A DNA stretch of 64,000 bases from JAHEFT01 sp963700705 (lineage in GTDB: Bacteria > Pseudomonadota > Gammaproteobacteria > Xanthomonadales > SZUA-36): positions 124,001-188,000 of the forward strand of contig CAVOYQ010000009.1 in assembly GCA_963700705.1 (NCBI GenBank), given 5' to 3'. Positions 1-9,284 of the stretch are shown piece by piece. The notes beneath the pieces are model-generated. The model saw only the letters and a program-made list of their open reading frames with translations. It was not told the origin of the DNA and did no database searches. A program made the translations under genes and the position numbers. Positions within the stretch are counted from its first letter, which is position 1. Each line of letters starts with the position of its first letter.

Positions 1-177
1 TTCGCAGTAGCAACCACGGCCTACATCCTGATCGCGATCCAACTGGAGGAGCGTGACCTGCTGGACGCCCACCCCGAGTACCGGGAATACCAGCGCCGGG
101 TTCCGATGATCATTCCGTTCATAGGCCGCGGCAAGACCCGCAAGCCCCTCACAACGGCATCCGTAAAAGCCGGCTGA
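1..177 (+). CDS. membrane methyltransferase of the isoprenylcysteine methyltransferase/NnrU-like group, C-terminal end
   Basis: The first 58 codons of the window form the 3' end of a gene that begins upstream. The visible tail has a hydrophobic stretch (AVATTAYILIAIQ), then EERDL, HPEYREYQRRVPMIIPF and a basic C-terminus. The pattern ExRDL...YxxYxxRVPxxIP is the usual end of small integral-membrane S-adenosylmethionine-dependent methyltransferases (isoprenylcysteine carboxyl methyltransferase, NnrU and methanethiol S-methyltransferase relatives). Substrate cannot be told from the tail. The frame is open from base 1 to a TGA at 175-177. Confidence 0.7.
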   Translation, partial: FAVATTAYILIAIQLEERDLLDAHPEYREYQRRVPMIIPFIGRGKTRKPLTTASVKAG

Positions 178-264
178 GCGTAATCGCCGGAACCGGGCCG
201 CGGGTCCAGTCACAGACGACTGGCTCGCGGCCCATAACCTAAACAGATTAAGGAGATTGAGACC

Positions 265-402
265 ATGCAAACCGCTTCCCGCAACAACCCGGTGGTTCTG
301 CCCGCCTGGCTGCGCCGGGCCGGCATCGGGGGATTCGTGTTTTTCCTGGTGAAGGGCCTGCTATGGCTGACCGTGCCCTACCTGGCCGCAACCTGCTTCT
401 GA
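265..402 (+). CDS. 45-aa single-pass membrane peptide
   Basis: An ATG at 265 follows a good ribosome site (AAGGAG near 250) and opens 45 codons. The product begins polar (MQTASRNNPVVLPAWLRRAG) and continues as a hydrophobic segment (GGFVFFLVKGLLWLTVPYL), so a single membrane helix with a short basic N-terminus is likely. It follows the methyltransferase by 87 bases and may share its transcript. Its last 25 bases overlap the end of the convergent lipoprotein gene. I do not recognise a family; it is a small hypothetical protein supported by its ribosome site and composition. Confidence 0.5.
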   Translation: MQTASRNNPVVLPAWLRRAGIGGFVFFLVKGLLWLTVPYLAATCF

Positions 403-1041
403 TCCGGACATTCCAGGTTCTTGACCGACGCGTCAAGAAAACCCGTCAACTCATCGAGATAACGATCAACGGCCCGGTTGGCGGCCACCACGCCGGCTTC
501 TGCATTCCCGCCTGCCGGCTCCTGGTAGTCGAAGGTTTCTGAACCCAGCAGGGTTCGGGATTGCACTTCGACCAGGTTGACCCGGATGGTGAAATTCAGA
601 GTGCTTTCATCGCCGGTGAAATCCTGCTGCAAAACCTGCAGCTCGGAATCCAGCCGTAAATCGGTCCGCACATCGGGTGAGCCCGCCAGGACGGCACTGA
701 AGAGACCCGACGCCTGCAGCCGCGACTCCATCAGCGAGGCGATCATTTTTGCCGGTGGCGCAATCCATTCATGGTACGCAAAATAGTCCAGGCGATTGGG
801 TTCGGTGCTGTAGGCCATGCGCGCGGTGTTCAATCCGGCTGCCGAACCCGGGGTGGTTATTCTCAACGAAAAACACGGCTTTGCACCAGGATTGGAGATC
901 GAGCTGGAAACGCCCTGGTCCTGCAGCACGAAAAATTGTTTTTCGGTTTGTCTGTGAAGGACCCGGGAGGCTGCACGCCGTCAGGAAGGCGAGGGTAGCG
1001 ACGATCGCGCTGAAGCGTCTTCTTTCCGTCAGTCGATTCAT
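378..1041 (-). CDS. ABC-type transport auxiliary lipoprotein (one frame break)
   Basis: Last gene of a reverse-strand lipid-transport operon. The N-terminus (from 1041) is a lipoprotein signal, MNRLTERRRFSAIVATLAFLTAC, with Cys as the lipidation site. The downstream part (from about 930) carries the typical PqiC/DUF330-like body: MAYSTEPNRLDYFAYHEWI, then SRLQASGLFSAVL, then a repeated beta pattern ending in a helix. The two parts lie in different frames; removing one base from the A5 or T5 run near 930-945 joins them. Such lipoproteins accompany MCE-domain transporters and are thought to dock the system to the outer membrane. Its start overlaps the end of the MCE gene (1038), so it is translationally coupled. 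Confidence 0.75.
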
Positions 1042-1976
1042 GGGTTTTTTCCTTCCGGCTTTGCTGTTTCGCCCGGTCCGGGTTTGGGTTCGGGCGCTCC
1101 GTACAGCAACAGGCTGGGGTCCTGGGCCAGGGCCTCGCTCATGCGCCGCAGGTTTTCCGAGACCAGCCTGAGTTCGCTGACCATCGCCGCAATTTCCGGC
1201 AGGGTGGAGCCGGTAAATTCGGACATGCCGGTACTGGCCGGCTCGAGGTTTTCGCCAATCGCTCCCAGCTGGTCCGCCATCCGGGTGATGGCTTGCGCGC
1301 TTTGGGAAAACTGCTCGATCAATGCGGGAAATCCCACGCTCGCCGCCCGCGTGTTTTCGAGCGTCACGGAGAGGTTCTCGATGATGACGTCGAGTTGCCT
1401 GGACTGATCCGAGAACTTGTCCGTCAGCCCGGCAATGTTTTCCAGCGAGCGGGAGACGTTGGCCCGGTTCTGTTCGTTGAGCATTTCGTTGATGCCGGCC
1501 GACGTTTGTATCAGGTTGTTCAGCAGGTCCGACAGGGTCAGGTCCAGGCTGGAAAAAATCGATGGCCGGGCCGTGATCACCGGGTACGGTTCTCCTTCCG
1601 GTTTGACCGCTGCCGGCGAGTCCACCCGCCCGCCGGCCAGGTTGATGCTGGCAATGCCCGTCAGCACCTGGTAATCCAGGTTGGCGACGGTATCCGCCGA
1701 GACCGGCGTCCCCCGGTTGACCTGCAGAAGTATGCGGATGCGTTCCGGATCATTCGCATCGATCGAAATGTGCTCGACTTTGCCGACATCGACACCACGG
1801 TATTTGACCGGCGCGTCCACGTTCAGGCCGGAGACGGAATCGGTCATGTACACGATGTAGCGATCAAAATCCCGCGGTGCGCCGCCCGAGCTGATCCACA
1901 GCACGCCCCAGATGAATACGGCCCCGAGCACGAGCACGAATAGTCCGGTCACGGCGTAGCTGGATTTATTGATCAT
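1038..1976 (-). CDS. MCE (MlaD-family) lipid-binding protein
   Basis: A 312-residue protein with one N-terminal membrane helix (about residues 7-29) and a single MCE domain (about 38-118; DSVSGLNVDAPVKYRGVDVG is the classic MCE core). A long helical region follows (about 140-285), ending in a Pro/Lys-rich tail. MCE proteins form hexameric rings or tubes that carry phospholipid across the periplasm, anchored to a permease/ATPase complex. The ATG lies inside the end of the ATPase gene (overlap 1966-1976), so the two are coupled. It is longer than E. coli MlaD; the helical extension is more like the single-MCE proteins of PqiB/LetB-type or Mce-type systems. Substrate is inferred to be a lipid. 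Confidence 0.88.
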   Translation of the reverse strand: MINKSSYAVTGLFVLVLGAVFIWGVLWISSGGAPRDFDRYIVYMTDSVSGLNVDAPVKYRGVDVGKVEHISIDANDPERIRILLQVNRGTPVSADTVANLDYQVLTGIASINLAGGRVDSPAAVKPEGEPYPVITARPSIFSSLDLTLSDLLNNLIQTSAGINEMLNEQNRANVSRSLENIAGLTDKFSDQSRQLDVIIENLSVTLENTRAASVGFPALIEQFSQSAQAITRMADQLGAIGENLEPASTGMSEFTGSTLPEIAAMVSELRLVSENLRRMSEALAQDPSLLLYGAPEPKPGPGETAKPEGKNP

Positions 1977-2781
1977 GGCAAGCTCCTGCGGCGCGGCCCC
2001 GGGGTCCGTTGAAAAACTGTTGGGCTGCTGAATTTCCGGATCCGACCAGGTCGCGGATCGTGCCCTCGGCAGCGACCCTGGCGTCCGCCAGCAGCAAGAT
2101 CCGGTCCGCCACCCGCCACAACGAGTCCATGTCGTGGGTCACCAGCAGTATCGTCAGGCCCAGGTTGTTTTTCAGGTGCAGCACCAGGTTGTCCATCGCA
2201 TCGGCGCTGATCGGATCCAGTCCGGAACTGGGCTCGTCCAGGAACAGGATTTCCGGATCCAGCGCGATACCCCGGGCTACGGCGGCGCGTTTGCGCATGC
2301 CGCCGCTCAACTGGCTGGGGAAGAGGGCGGCCGCATCCGGCTCCAGGCCGGCCAGGGCGATCTTGAGCATCGCGATTTGCTCGATGGTCTCCAGGTCCAG
2401 GCCGGTGTGTTCCCGCAGCGGCATGCTGACGTTTTCGAGAACGGTGAGGTCGCCGAACAGGGCGCCGTGCTGAAACATCACACCCATCCGGCGTCTCAAC
2501 GGCAGCGATTCGAATTCGCCCATGGCCGTAGCGTCTTTTCCGAACAGGCTGATGGTCCCCGATGTGGGTGCCTGCAACAGCGCCAGTTGCCTCATCAGGG
2601 TGGATTTGCCGCTGCCGCTGCCGCCGACAATGGCCAGGATTTCCCCGCAGTTGAGCTGCATGCTGATGCCGTCGAGCACGCGCTTGCGGCCAAAGTCCTG
2701 GACCAGGTCGTGTGCCTCCAGCACGCACTCTCCCGGCCTGGGCTGGCTGTGCAGGGCGATGGATTCGCTTTCGGTCAGCAC
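1966..2781 (-). CDS. lipid-transport ABC ATPase (MlaF-like)
   Basis: ATP-binding subunit of the MCE transporter. Reading from a GTG at 2781 gives 271 residues, the usual MlaF length; the longer open frame upstream overlaps the permease and lacks family similarity. Walker A is GGSGSGKST, the signature motif is LSGGMRKRAAVARG (the MRKR variant is typical of Mla/Ttg2 ATPases), Walker B is EILFLDEPSSGLD, and the switch His is in LLVTHDMD. It would power lipid movement through the permease encoded just upstream, four bases away. Operon order is permease, ATPase, MCE protein, lipoprotein. Confidence 0.9.
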   Translation of the reverse strand: MLTESESIALHSQPRPGECVLEAHDLVQDFGRKRVLDGISMQLNCGEILAIVGGSGSGKSTLMRQLALLQAPTSGTISLFGKDATAMGEFESLPLRRRMGVMFQHGALFGDLTVLENVSMPLREHTGLDLETIEQIAMLKIALAGLEPDAAALFPSQLSGGMRKRAAVARGIALDPEILFLDEPSSGLDPISADAMDNLVLHLKNNLGLTILLVTHDMDSLWRVADRILLLADARVAAEGTIRDLVGSGNSAAQQFFNGPRGRAAGACHDQ

Positions 2782-2785
2782 GATC

Positions 2786-3922
2786 TCAGATCCCCAGCTT
2801 GGCAAAGGCAATGGAAAACGCCGCGTCAACGATAATGACCAGGAAGATCGACTGGACCACGCTGATCGTGGTTTGCCGGCCCACGCTTTCAGCGCTGCCG
2901 AACACCCGGAAGCCCTGGAAACAGCCAACGGCCGCGATGATGGCGGCAAAGACCGGCGCTTTTCCGATACCGCTCAGGTAGGAATCCAGGGAAAGCGCCT
3001 CGGCCAGGCGGTTGATGAAGGTTGCAGCGTTCAGGTCCAGCATACTGGCGGACATGATCATGCCGCCGAACAGCCCCATCACGTCGGCAAAAACGGTCAG
3101 CAGCGGCAGGGCAATGACCAGGGCGATCAGTTTGGGCAGAACCAGCATTTCCAGTGGTGACACGCCGATGCTGCGCAAGGCGTCCACTTCCTCGGTGACC
3201 ATCATCGTGCCGATCTGGGCGGTGTAGGCGGAACCGGTGCGGCCGGCAATAATGATCGCGGTGATCAGCGGCGCCAGTTCGCGCACCATGGACAAACCCA
3301 CGATATCGGCCACGTAAATATTGGCGCCGTAGTCGCGCAGCACCATACCGCCCTGGTAGGCGATCACGATGCCGATCAGGAAAGCCAGCAGACCCACGAT
3401 CGGCAGCGCGTTGACGCCGGCGTTCTGCAGTTCCTTGACGACCAGCGGCCAACGGATTCGCCAGGGGCGCAGCACGCTTCGGAAAGAGACAAAGGCCAGC
3501 TTGCCGGTGAACACCAGGAACTCGAAAAATTGTTTGAACTGGCCGCCGGTTTTCCTGCCGACGCTTTCCAGGAAGCCCGGCAGGTAGGGTTTGGGCGGTT
3601 CCATCGCCGATTCGGCGCGGGACCTGACGAGTTCCAGCAGTTGACGGGCCCGTTCATCGGCTTCGAGTACTGAAACCTGGCGGCCTTTGGCTTCAAGCCC
3701 GGTAATGGTCCGGTAGAGCAGCCAGGCGCCGGCCGTGTCCAGCGCGGAAATCCGGCCCAGGTTGATTTGCACCTGCTCCTCCGGCCATTCGGCGCGGGCC
3801 AGTTGTCTCTCGACATCATGCAGGTTCGGGGCGACCCAGAAACCGGTGCAGCGGGCAAGCGAATCTTCGATGAGAAAGCCGGCCTGGCTCCCCAGTCTCT
3901 GTTGCGCACGAGCATGGTTCAT
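2786..3922 (-). CDS. MlaE-family permease with N-terminal STAS-like domain
   Basis: A 378-residue inner-membrane permease. I chose the ATG at 3922 because GGGGAG sits just upstream; an ATG at 3958 would add 12 residues without a clear site. Residues about 15-100 look like a STAS domain (INLGRISALDTAGAWLLYRTI), as found fused to some MlaE permeases where E. coli has separate MlaB. Residues about 130-378 are the MlaE domain, with GIVIAYQGGMVLRDYGANIY, the conserved ELAPLITAIIIAGRTGSAY and EEVDALRSIGVSP. It is the first gene of the reverse-strand operon. Confidence 0.9.
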   Translation of the reverse strand: MNHARAQQRLGSQAGFLIEDSLARCTGFWVAPNLHDVERQLARAEWPEEQVQINLGRISALDTAGAWLLYRTITGLEAKGRQVSVLEADERARQLLELVRSRAESAMEPPKPYLPGFLESVGRKTGGQFKQFFEFLVFTGKLAFVSFRSVLRPWRIRWPLVVKELQNAGVNALPIVGLLAFLIGIVIAYQGGMVLRDYGANIYVADIVGLSMVRELAPLITAIIIAGRTGSAYTAQIGTMMVTEEVDALRSIGVSPLEMLVLPKLIALVIALPLLTVFADVMGLFGGMIMSASMLDLNAATFINRLAEALSLDSYLSGIGKAPVFAAIIAAVGCFQGFRVFGSAESVGRQTTISVVQSIFLVIIVDAAFSIAFAKLGI

Positions 3923-4071
3923 TGTCACTCCCCGGCGGGGCAATACCGCCCCGCACATGGAATAACATCATGGTATGGCCGGGATGGCTGAGGGTCTATG
4001 AGGTACGTCAGCCCAGGCAGAGAAAAGCAGTAAATCACCTGCGTTCTACAGGCATAAAATAGTACATCAAA

Positions 4072-4089
4072 TGATGCTATAATTGATGC
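4072..4089 (+). promoter_or_regulatory. -10 box flanked by direct repeats upstream of vapBC
   Basis: A perfect TATAAT (4078-4083) lies 33 bases before vapB. It is flanked immediately on both sides by the hexamer TGATGC (4072-4077 and 4084-4089). VapB-type antitoxins usually repress their own promoter by binding repeats over the -10 region, so these repeats are the likely operator. No strong -35 is visible. The operator role is inferred. Confidence 0.5.
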
Positions 4090-4116
4090 ATACCTGGATT
4101 ACCGCAGGAGGGGCAC

Positions 4117-4314
4117 ATGCGAACCACAGTCAATCTTGATCAGGGTTTAATCGAAGAAGCCCAGCGATTAACCGGCGTGAAAGAAAAAGCATTGCTGCTG
4201 CGTGAAGGCTTAAAAGCGCTGATTGAGCGCGAGAGCGCCCGCAGGCTGGCTGCGCTCGGTGGCAGCGAACCAGAAATCAAGGTCGCACGCCGCAGGCGCG
4301 GTTCTGCAGCATGA
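4117..4314 (+). CDS. vapB: VapB-type antitoxin
   Basis: A 65-residue protein. MRTTVNLDQGLIEEAQRLTG is a ribbon-helix-helix DNA-binding start typical of type II antitoxins that pair with PIN toxins (VapB, DUF2191 type). The C-terminus (GGSEPEIKVARRRR) is the expected flexible toxin-binding tail. A good ribosome site (GCAGGAGGGG) precedes the ATG. The stop overlaps the vapC start as ATGA, so translation is coupled. Confidence 0.88.
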   Translation: MRTTVNLDQGLIEEAQRLTGVKEKALLLREGLKALIERESARRLAALGGSEPEIKVARRRRGSAA

Positions 4315-4673
4315 TTCTTGCGGACACCTCGATTTGGGTGGATCACCTGAGGAAAGGCGACGACGTCCTGGTCAGGGAATTGGAAAACTGCATGATTCTT
4401 GCCCATCCGTTCGTTGTGGGCGAACTGGCTCTTGGACACCTGTCTAACCGTGCGGAAATACTTTTCCTGGTTGATCGATTACCCAGGGCACTCACCGCCA
4501 GCGACTCCGAAGTAATGACCCTGATTGAAAACAAGCGCTTGATGGGCCGCGGAATAGGGTGGGTCGATGCGCATCTGCTCGCATCGACACTATTGAGTCA
4601 CGCCACTAAGTTGTGGACAAGGGACAAGAAACTGCGTTCGCTCGCAGTCGAGCTGGATGTCGCCCATGAGTGA
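4311..4673 (+). CDS. vapC: VapC-type PIN-domain ribonuclease toxin
   Basis: A 120-residue PIN-domain protein. The four acidic residues that bind the metal are in place: Asp5 in MILADTSIW, Glu in VGELALG, Asp in GWVDAHLLAS and Asp in LWTRDKKL. VapC toxins cut specific tRNA or rRNA sites and are neutralised by the upstream VapB. No truncation or missing catalytic residue is seen, so the pair looks functional. Confidence 0.9.
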   Translation: MILADTSIWVDHLRKGDDVLVRELENCMILAHPFVVGELALGHLSNRAEILFLVDRLPRALTASDSEVMTLIENKRLMGRGIGWVDAHLLASTLLSHATKLWTRDKKLRSLAVELDVAHE

Positions 4674-4793
4674 ATGCGGAACCGCTCCCGCCACTGAAAC
4701 CACAAAAGTCCAGGCGCTGGTCTGGTCACCCGCCGAAATTGCCCATTGGCATATCCACGGTGAACGACTAACCTAGCGGGGTTTAGCCGGGCA

Positions 4794-7034
4794 ATGGCAA
4801 AACCACAAATGACCTTTTTCAATGAACTCAAGCGACGAAACGTAATCCGGGTAGGTATTGCCTATATCGTCGTCGCCTGGCTGGTTGCGCAGGTTCTGCA
4901 GCTGTTCATGGAAAGTTTCGGGGCGCCTGACTGGGTGATGAAAACGGTGTTGATCCTGCTGGCCGCGGGCGTTCCTTTCGCCTTGCTGTTTGCCTGGGTG
5001 TTCGAACTCACACCAGAAGGCCTGAAACGCGAGACCGAAATTGACCGTAGCCAGTCAATTACGACTCAGACCGGGCGCAAGCTGGATTTTGCCATTATTA
5101 CGGTTCTCGTTCTTGCGCTCGGTTATTTTGCATGGGACAAGTTTGCCTTTTCCGGCAAAGGTGAACCACGCATCGAACAATCCTCATCGGGATTAACCGA
5201 TGAAAGCATCGGCGCAGAGCCCGCTATCCAACCTGTTTCGAACCGGTCGATAGCGGTCCTGCCGTTCGTCAACATGAGCCCGGAAAAAGACCAGGAATAT
5301 TTTTCCGACGGCATATCCGAGGAAATCCTCAACGTGCTGGCTAAAATACAGGACCTGCACGTCACTTCGCGTTCCTCCGCTTTCGCGTTCAAGGGCAAGA
5401 CGATTGACATTCCGACCATCGCGGCACAACTGGGTGTCGCCAACGTCCTGGAAGGCTCGGTGCGCAAATCCGGCAATAAAGTGCGCATAACGGCACAGCT
5501 CATTGAAGCAGCGACAGACCGGCACCTGTGGTCCGAGACCTACGACCGGGAACTGGTGGATATCTTCGCGATCCAGGATGAGATTTCACTGGCGATCGTT
5601 ACCGCGCTCAAAGGACAGCTTGACCTGGAGGACCGCTCGGCCGCGAAGATTGAGAACCGGCAAACCAGCGACACCGGGGCTTATGAGGCCTATCTGCGGG
5701 GCCACCACCTGATTGTTCAGCGCACCCGGCCAGCGCTTGAAGCTGCCGTAACCGAATTTGAGAATGCTGTCGAAATTGACCCTGAATTCGCGCTGGCGCA
5801 TGCCGAACTGGCTATCGCTCACATGTTATTGATAAAAGACCAGTACGGCGATTCGACATTCGAAGAAGTAACGGCTCTGGCCGCACCCCATGCCAACAGG
5901 GCGATGGAACTGGACCCGAACCTGGCTGAGGCGCAAGCGGCGGCAGGCTTTGTACTCTGGCATGTAGGTGCGTCGCCGGAAACCCTGGCGTATTTCGAGG
6001 AAGCCCTGCGCATCAACCCCAACCAGTCCCAGGTGCTGGCCTGGATGTCAGTGGCTTCATCGGAAAATGGGGACTACAGCCAGGCCCTCGAATACGAAGA
6101 AAAGCTGCTGCACATAGATCCATTAGCCACCCCCAACCTGGCAAACCTGGCGCAATCCTATGCTTCGAGGGGAAAGAACGAGAGCGTCAAGAGCATTATT
6201 GCCAACCTCACTTCTATTTCACCCATTGCCATGCTGGGCGCGAAAAGCTCGATTGCATGGGCGGACGGCAGGAACTCAGAAGCGATCCTGCTGGGCCTTG
6301 ACTCGCTGCTGCTGGAACCCCAGGATTCCCGCCCAAGGCTGTTCCTGAGTTACCAATTCGCCGAGCTGCAACTGGCTTCTGAAGCAATTTTGATCAATCA
6401 GCAGGTGGAGCCCCTGACGTGGTGGATACTCGGCAGGAACGAAGAACTTATCGCCGTGCTGATCGAAAAGGCCCGTCAGTCCGAGCTGACTGCAGATGAC
6501 AGCAGAAACCTGGGCCAGGCTTATGCCGCGACAGGTGATTACGAAAAGGCGCTTCCCCTGTTGGAAATGGCGTGGGACCACTCGGGGTACCGGGTTTCCC
6601 AGATTGGCCCTTTCAATATCTTTGATGCTGCAGCCCTGATTGCAGCCCGCCAGGCAAACAGCCCGCTGGCGGACACGACTGAACTTGTTGAGGCTATGAA
6701 AAGTAATGTCCAGCGCATGAAAGACGCTGGGATCACCAGCAAGCAGCTTCACTTCAACAGCGCCCTGTTTGCCTGGTTCACTGGCGACGTGGAGGGCGCG
6801 TTGTACGAGTTTGATAAGGCTGTCAGCCTGGCAGCCGATATTCCTTTTGGTCTGCATTATATGCAGGAATTGTTGACTCATCCCGGCTACGCGCCGATCC
6901 GCGAAAAACGCGAAGCGTGGATGCATAGTGAACGGCAGGCTTTATTCCGTATCGTCTGCGCAGACAACCCTTATGCCAAGGTCTGGCAGCCGCAGCCTGA
7001 AACCTGTGAGGGATTTCAAAGCGCTTCGCTTTGA
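4794..7034 (+). CDS. membrane protein with TolB-like domain and TPR repeats
   Basis: A 746-residue protein. The N-terminus FFNELKRRNVIRVGIAYIVVA followed by two membrane helices (about residues 20-40 and 47-72) and a third (about 98-116) matches a family common in gammaproteobacteria that couples a TolB-like domain to TPRs. The TolB-like domain is at about 150-270 (SIAVLPFVNMSPEKDQEYFSDGISEEIL, ANVLEGSVRKSGNKVRITAQLI). The rest is TPR-type helical repeat (for example EAYLRGHHLI, EIDPEFALAHAELA, GDYEKALPLLEMAW). Related proteins often carry an adenylate-cyclase or winged-helix output domain at the N-terminus; this one has none, so signalling partners are unknown. An alternative start is the ATG at 4809. 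Confidence 0.75.
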   Translation: MAKPQMTFFNELKRRNVIRVGIAYIVVAWLVAQVLQLFMESFGAPDWVMKTVLILLAAGVPFALLFAWVFELTPEGLKRETEIDRSQSITTQTGRKLDFAIITVLVLALGYFAWDKFAFSGKGEPRIEQSSSGLTDESIGAEPAIQPVSNRSIAVLPFVNMSPEKDQEYFSDGISEEILNVLAKIQDLHVTSRSSAFAFKGKTIDIPTIAAQLGVANVLEGSVRKSGNKVRITAQLIEAATDRHLWSETYDRELVDIFAIQDEISLAIVTALKGQLDLEDRSAAKIENRQTSDTGAYEAYLRGHHLIVQRTRPALEAAVTEFENAVEIDPEFALAHAELAIAHMLLIKDQYGDSTFEEVTALAAPHANRAMELDPNLAEAQAAAGFVLWHVGASPETLAYFEEALRINPNQSQVLAWMSVASSENGDYSQALEYEEKLLHIDPLATPNLANLAQSYASRGKNESVKSIIANLTSISPIAMLGAKSSIAWADGRNSEAILLGLDSLLLEPQDSRPRLFLSYQFAELQLASEAILINQQVEPLTWWILGRNEELIAVLIEKARQSELTADDSRNLGQAYAATGDYEKALPLLEMAWDHSGYRVSQIGPFNIFDAAALIAARQANSPLADTTELVEAMKSNVQRMKDAGITSKQLHFNSALFAWFTGDVEGALYEFDKAVSLAADIPFGLHYMQELLTHPGYAPIREKREAWMHSERQALFRIVCADNPYAKVWQPQPETCEGFQSASL

Positions 7035-7060
7035 CCATACCGGTTACCTGATTATCGGAA

Positions 7061-7094
7061 AGAAAAAGGGTCAGAGGAGAAGCCCCTGACCCTT
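7061..7094 (-). terminator. rho-independent terminator of the M13 peptidase gene
   Basis: On the reverse strand a 9-bp stem (AAGGGTCAG with CTGACCCTT, 7066-7074 and 7086-7094) is followed by a T run given by the A's at 7063-7067. It lies 17 bases past the peptidase stop. On the forward strand no T run follows, so it serves the reverse gene. Confidence 0.7.
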
Positions 7095-7110
7095 GACTCA
7101 GACATCGGGA

Positions 7111-9193
7111 TTACCAGATTTTCACCCGATCCGCCGGCGCGAGATACAGTGCATCGGTTTCCGAAATATCAAAGGCTTCGTAAAACTCCGGAACATTGCG
7201 AACGACGCCGTTGATACGGTACTCGGCCGGTGAATGCGGGTCGGTGTTGATCTGAACGCGCAAGGCTTCTTCCCGGGCCTTGTTTCTCCAGGCCTGCCCG
7301 TAGCCCAGGAATACGCGTTGTTCAGCGGTGTAGCCGTCCAGCACGGGCGCTACGGCACCGTCCAGTGAGAGTTTGTAGGCAAGCAGGGCAATACTGAGCC
7401 CGCCCAGGTCACCGATGTTTTCGCCCAGCGTGAATTCACCGTTCACGTTCAGGTCTTCAAACGGCTGGAATGCATCGTATTGTTCGACAAGCTTTGCCGT
7501 ACGATTATCAAATTCGGCCCGGTCCTCATCGGTCCACCAGTTGCGAATTGCGCCATCGCCGTCAAAAGTGCTGCCCCTGTTGTCGAAACCATGGCCAATC
7601 TCGTGCCCGATAATGGCGCCGATGGCCCCGTAGTTCACGGCATCATCCGTAGACAGGTCGAAAAAAGGTGGCTGCAGGATAGCCGCAGGAAACACGATTT
7701 CATTCAGCGTGGGGCTGTAGTAGGCGTTTACCGTCTGTGGTGTCATGCCCCACTCCGTCCGGTCGACCGGACCGCCCTGGCGGGCAACCTTTCTTTCGTA
7801 TTCAAACAGTGCGGAACGCTGAACATTACCCACCAGGTCGTCGGCTTCGATGTCCAGGGCAGAGTAGTCTTTCCACTTGTCGGGGTAGCCGATTTTTGGC
7901 GTGAACTTGGACAATTTATCCAGGGCTTCAGCCCTGGTGGCATCGGTCATCCAATCCAGTTCCCTGATACTGATCTCGTAGGCTTTGAGCAGGTTGCCAA
8001 CCAGCTCCAGCATGTGCTCTTTGGCCTCCGGCGGAAAATGACGTGCCACATATACTTTGCCGACGACTTCTCCGAGGTTGGCGTTGACGGTGCCTGCGGC
8101 ACGTTTCCACCGCGGTAATTGCTGTTCCACACCACGCAGGTGTTTTTGAGTAAAACTCGAAATTCTGATTGTCCAGTTCCTCGTTCAGGAGGCTGGCTTC
8201 AGCGTTCAGGGCCTGCCATGCCAGGTAGGTTTTCCAGTCATCCATTGGCGTGCTGGTGATGATGCCATCCAGAGCTTTCATATAGTCTGAATGCATGACA
8301 ACGAGTCCATCGATGTCACCGATCATGGCCGCATCCAGCCAGGCGTCCCAGGAAAACTCCGGCATCAGGCCGGGAAGTTCCGCCAGGGGAATCTTGTTGT
8401 AGTTGTTTGCAAAGTCACGGGCGTTTTCTTTGACCATGTGTTCGTTGGCGATCCGCGTCTCCAGCGCCATGATCGTTTGCGCCGCGTTCTCCCCATCTGG
8501 CAGGCTGGCCAGGTCGAACATGGTCCTGATGTGTTCCACATAGGCCTGCCGGATCGCTTCAGACTTTTCGTCATCCTTGAAATAGTATTCCCGGTCGGGC
8601 AGGCCCAGCCCGCCTTGCCATGTGTACATCATATAGATGCTGTTGTCTTTCATGTCCGCGTATTGTTGCAGCGTGATCGGAACATTGATGCCCAGTTTGT
8701 TTGCCTCGGCAAAATACACGGCGAGATCCTGGTAATTCTCGAGCGCCGCAATCTTTGCGAGCTCGTTCTGCAGAGGTTTTACTCCCAGCGCATTGCGTGT
8801 TTCCATGTCCATGTACGACTTGTAGAGGTCTCCGACTTTCTGCTCATCGGTACCTTGGGCAAAGTCACCTTCCGCCGACTCTTCAATGATGATCTTGACG
8901 TCTTCCTGTGACTGCTCGTGCACCATCAACATGGCGCCGGCACTGGCCCGGTCAGCCGGAATTTCCGCTGTATCGATCCAGCCGCCGTTGACGTAGGCGT
9001 TGAAATCGTCACCCGGCCGGACTTCCAGGTTCATATACTGGGGGAGCAATCCAGAATGCTCATCCACAGCGACAATGGCAGGGCCAGCAGGTTCGGCTGT
9101 CCCGGTGGTTTCAGCGGATTGGGGTGCAGAACTGTCAGGCCTGCAGGCGGCCAGGAGTATGGTCAGCGCCATGGCGATGAAGATTTTGATCAT
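7111..9193 (-). CDS. M13 family (neprilysin/PepO-like) zinc metallopeptidase lipoprotein (one frame break)
   Basis: Reconstructed length is about 693 residues, normal for the family. The start at 9193 encodes a lipoprotein-type signal (MIKIFIAMALTILLAAC) followed by the M13 N-terminal region (PGDDFNAYVNGGWID). The zinc site GHEIGHGFDNRG and the third ligand motif GENIGDLGG are both present in the C-terminal part, and NAYYSPTLNEIVFPAAIL is also typical. The frame changes near 8134: one C too many in a CC pair after the codons for YSKT; removing it gives a continuous TLRGVEQQLPRWKRAAG. The active site is intact. It stands alone, divergent from the RetSat gene, and would degrade peptides in the cell envelope. 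Confidence 0.88.
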
Positions 9194-9284
9194 GATGAAT
9201 CACCTTTTTTCTGGAATGATCTTGGCAGGAGCGGCAGTATAGACCACCACCTTTCTTTCTCGAACGTGTAACAGGTCATGGGTC

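Noticed and set aside
2782..2949. Longer N-terminus for the MCE-system ATPase
   Set aside because: The added codons overlap the permease gene in another frame and have no ABC ATPase similarity; the GTG at 2781 gives the usual length.
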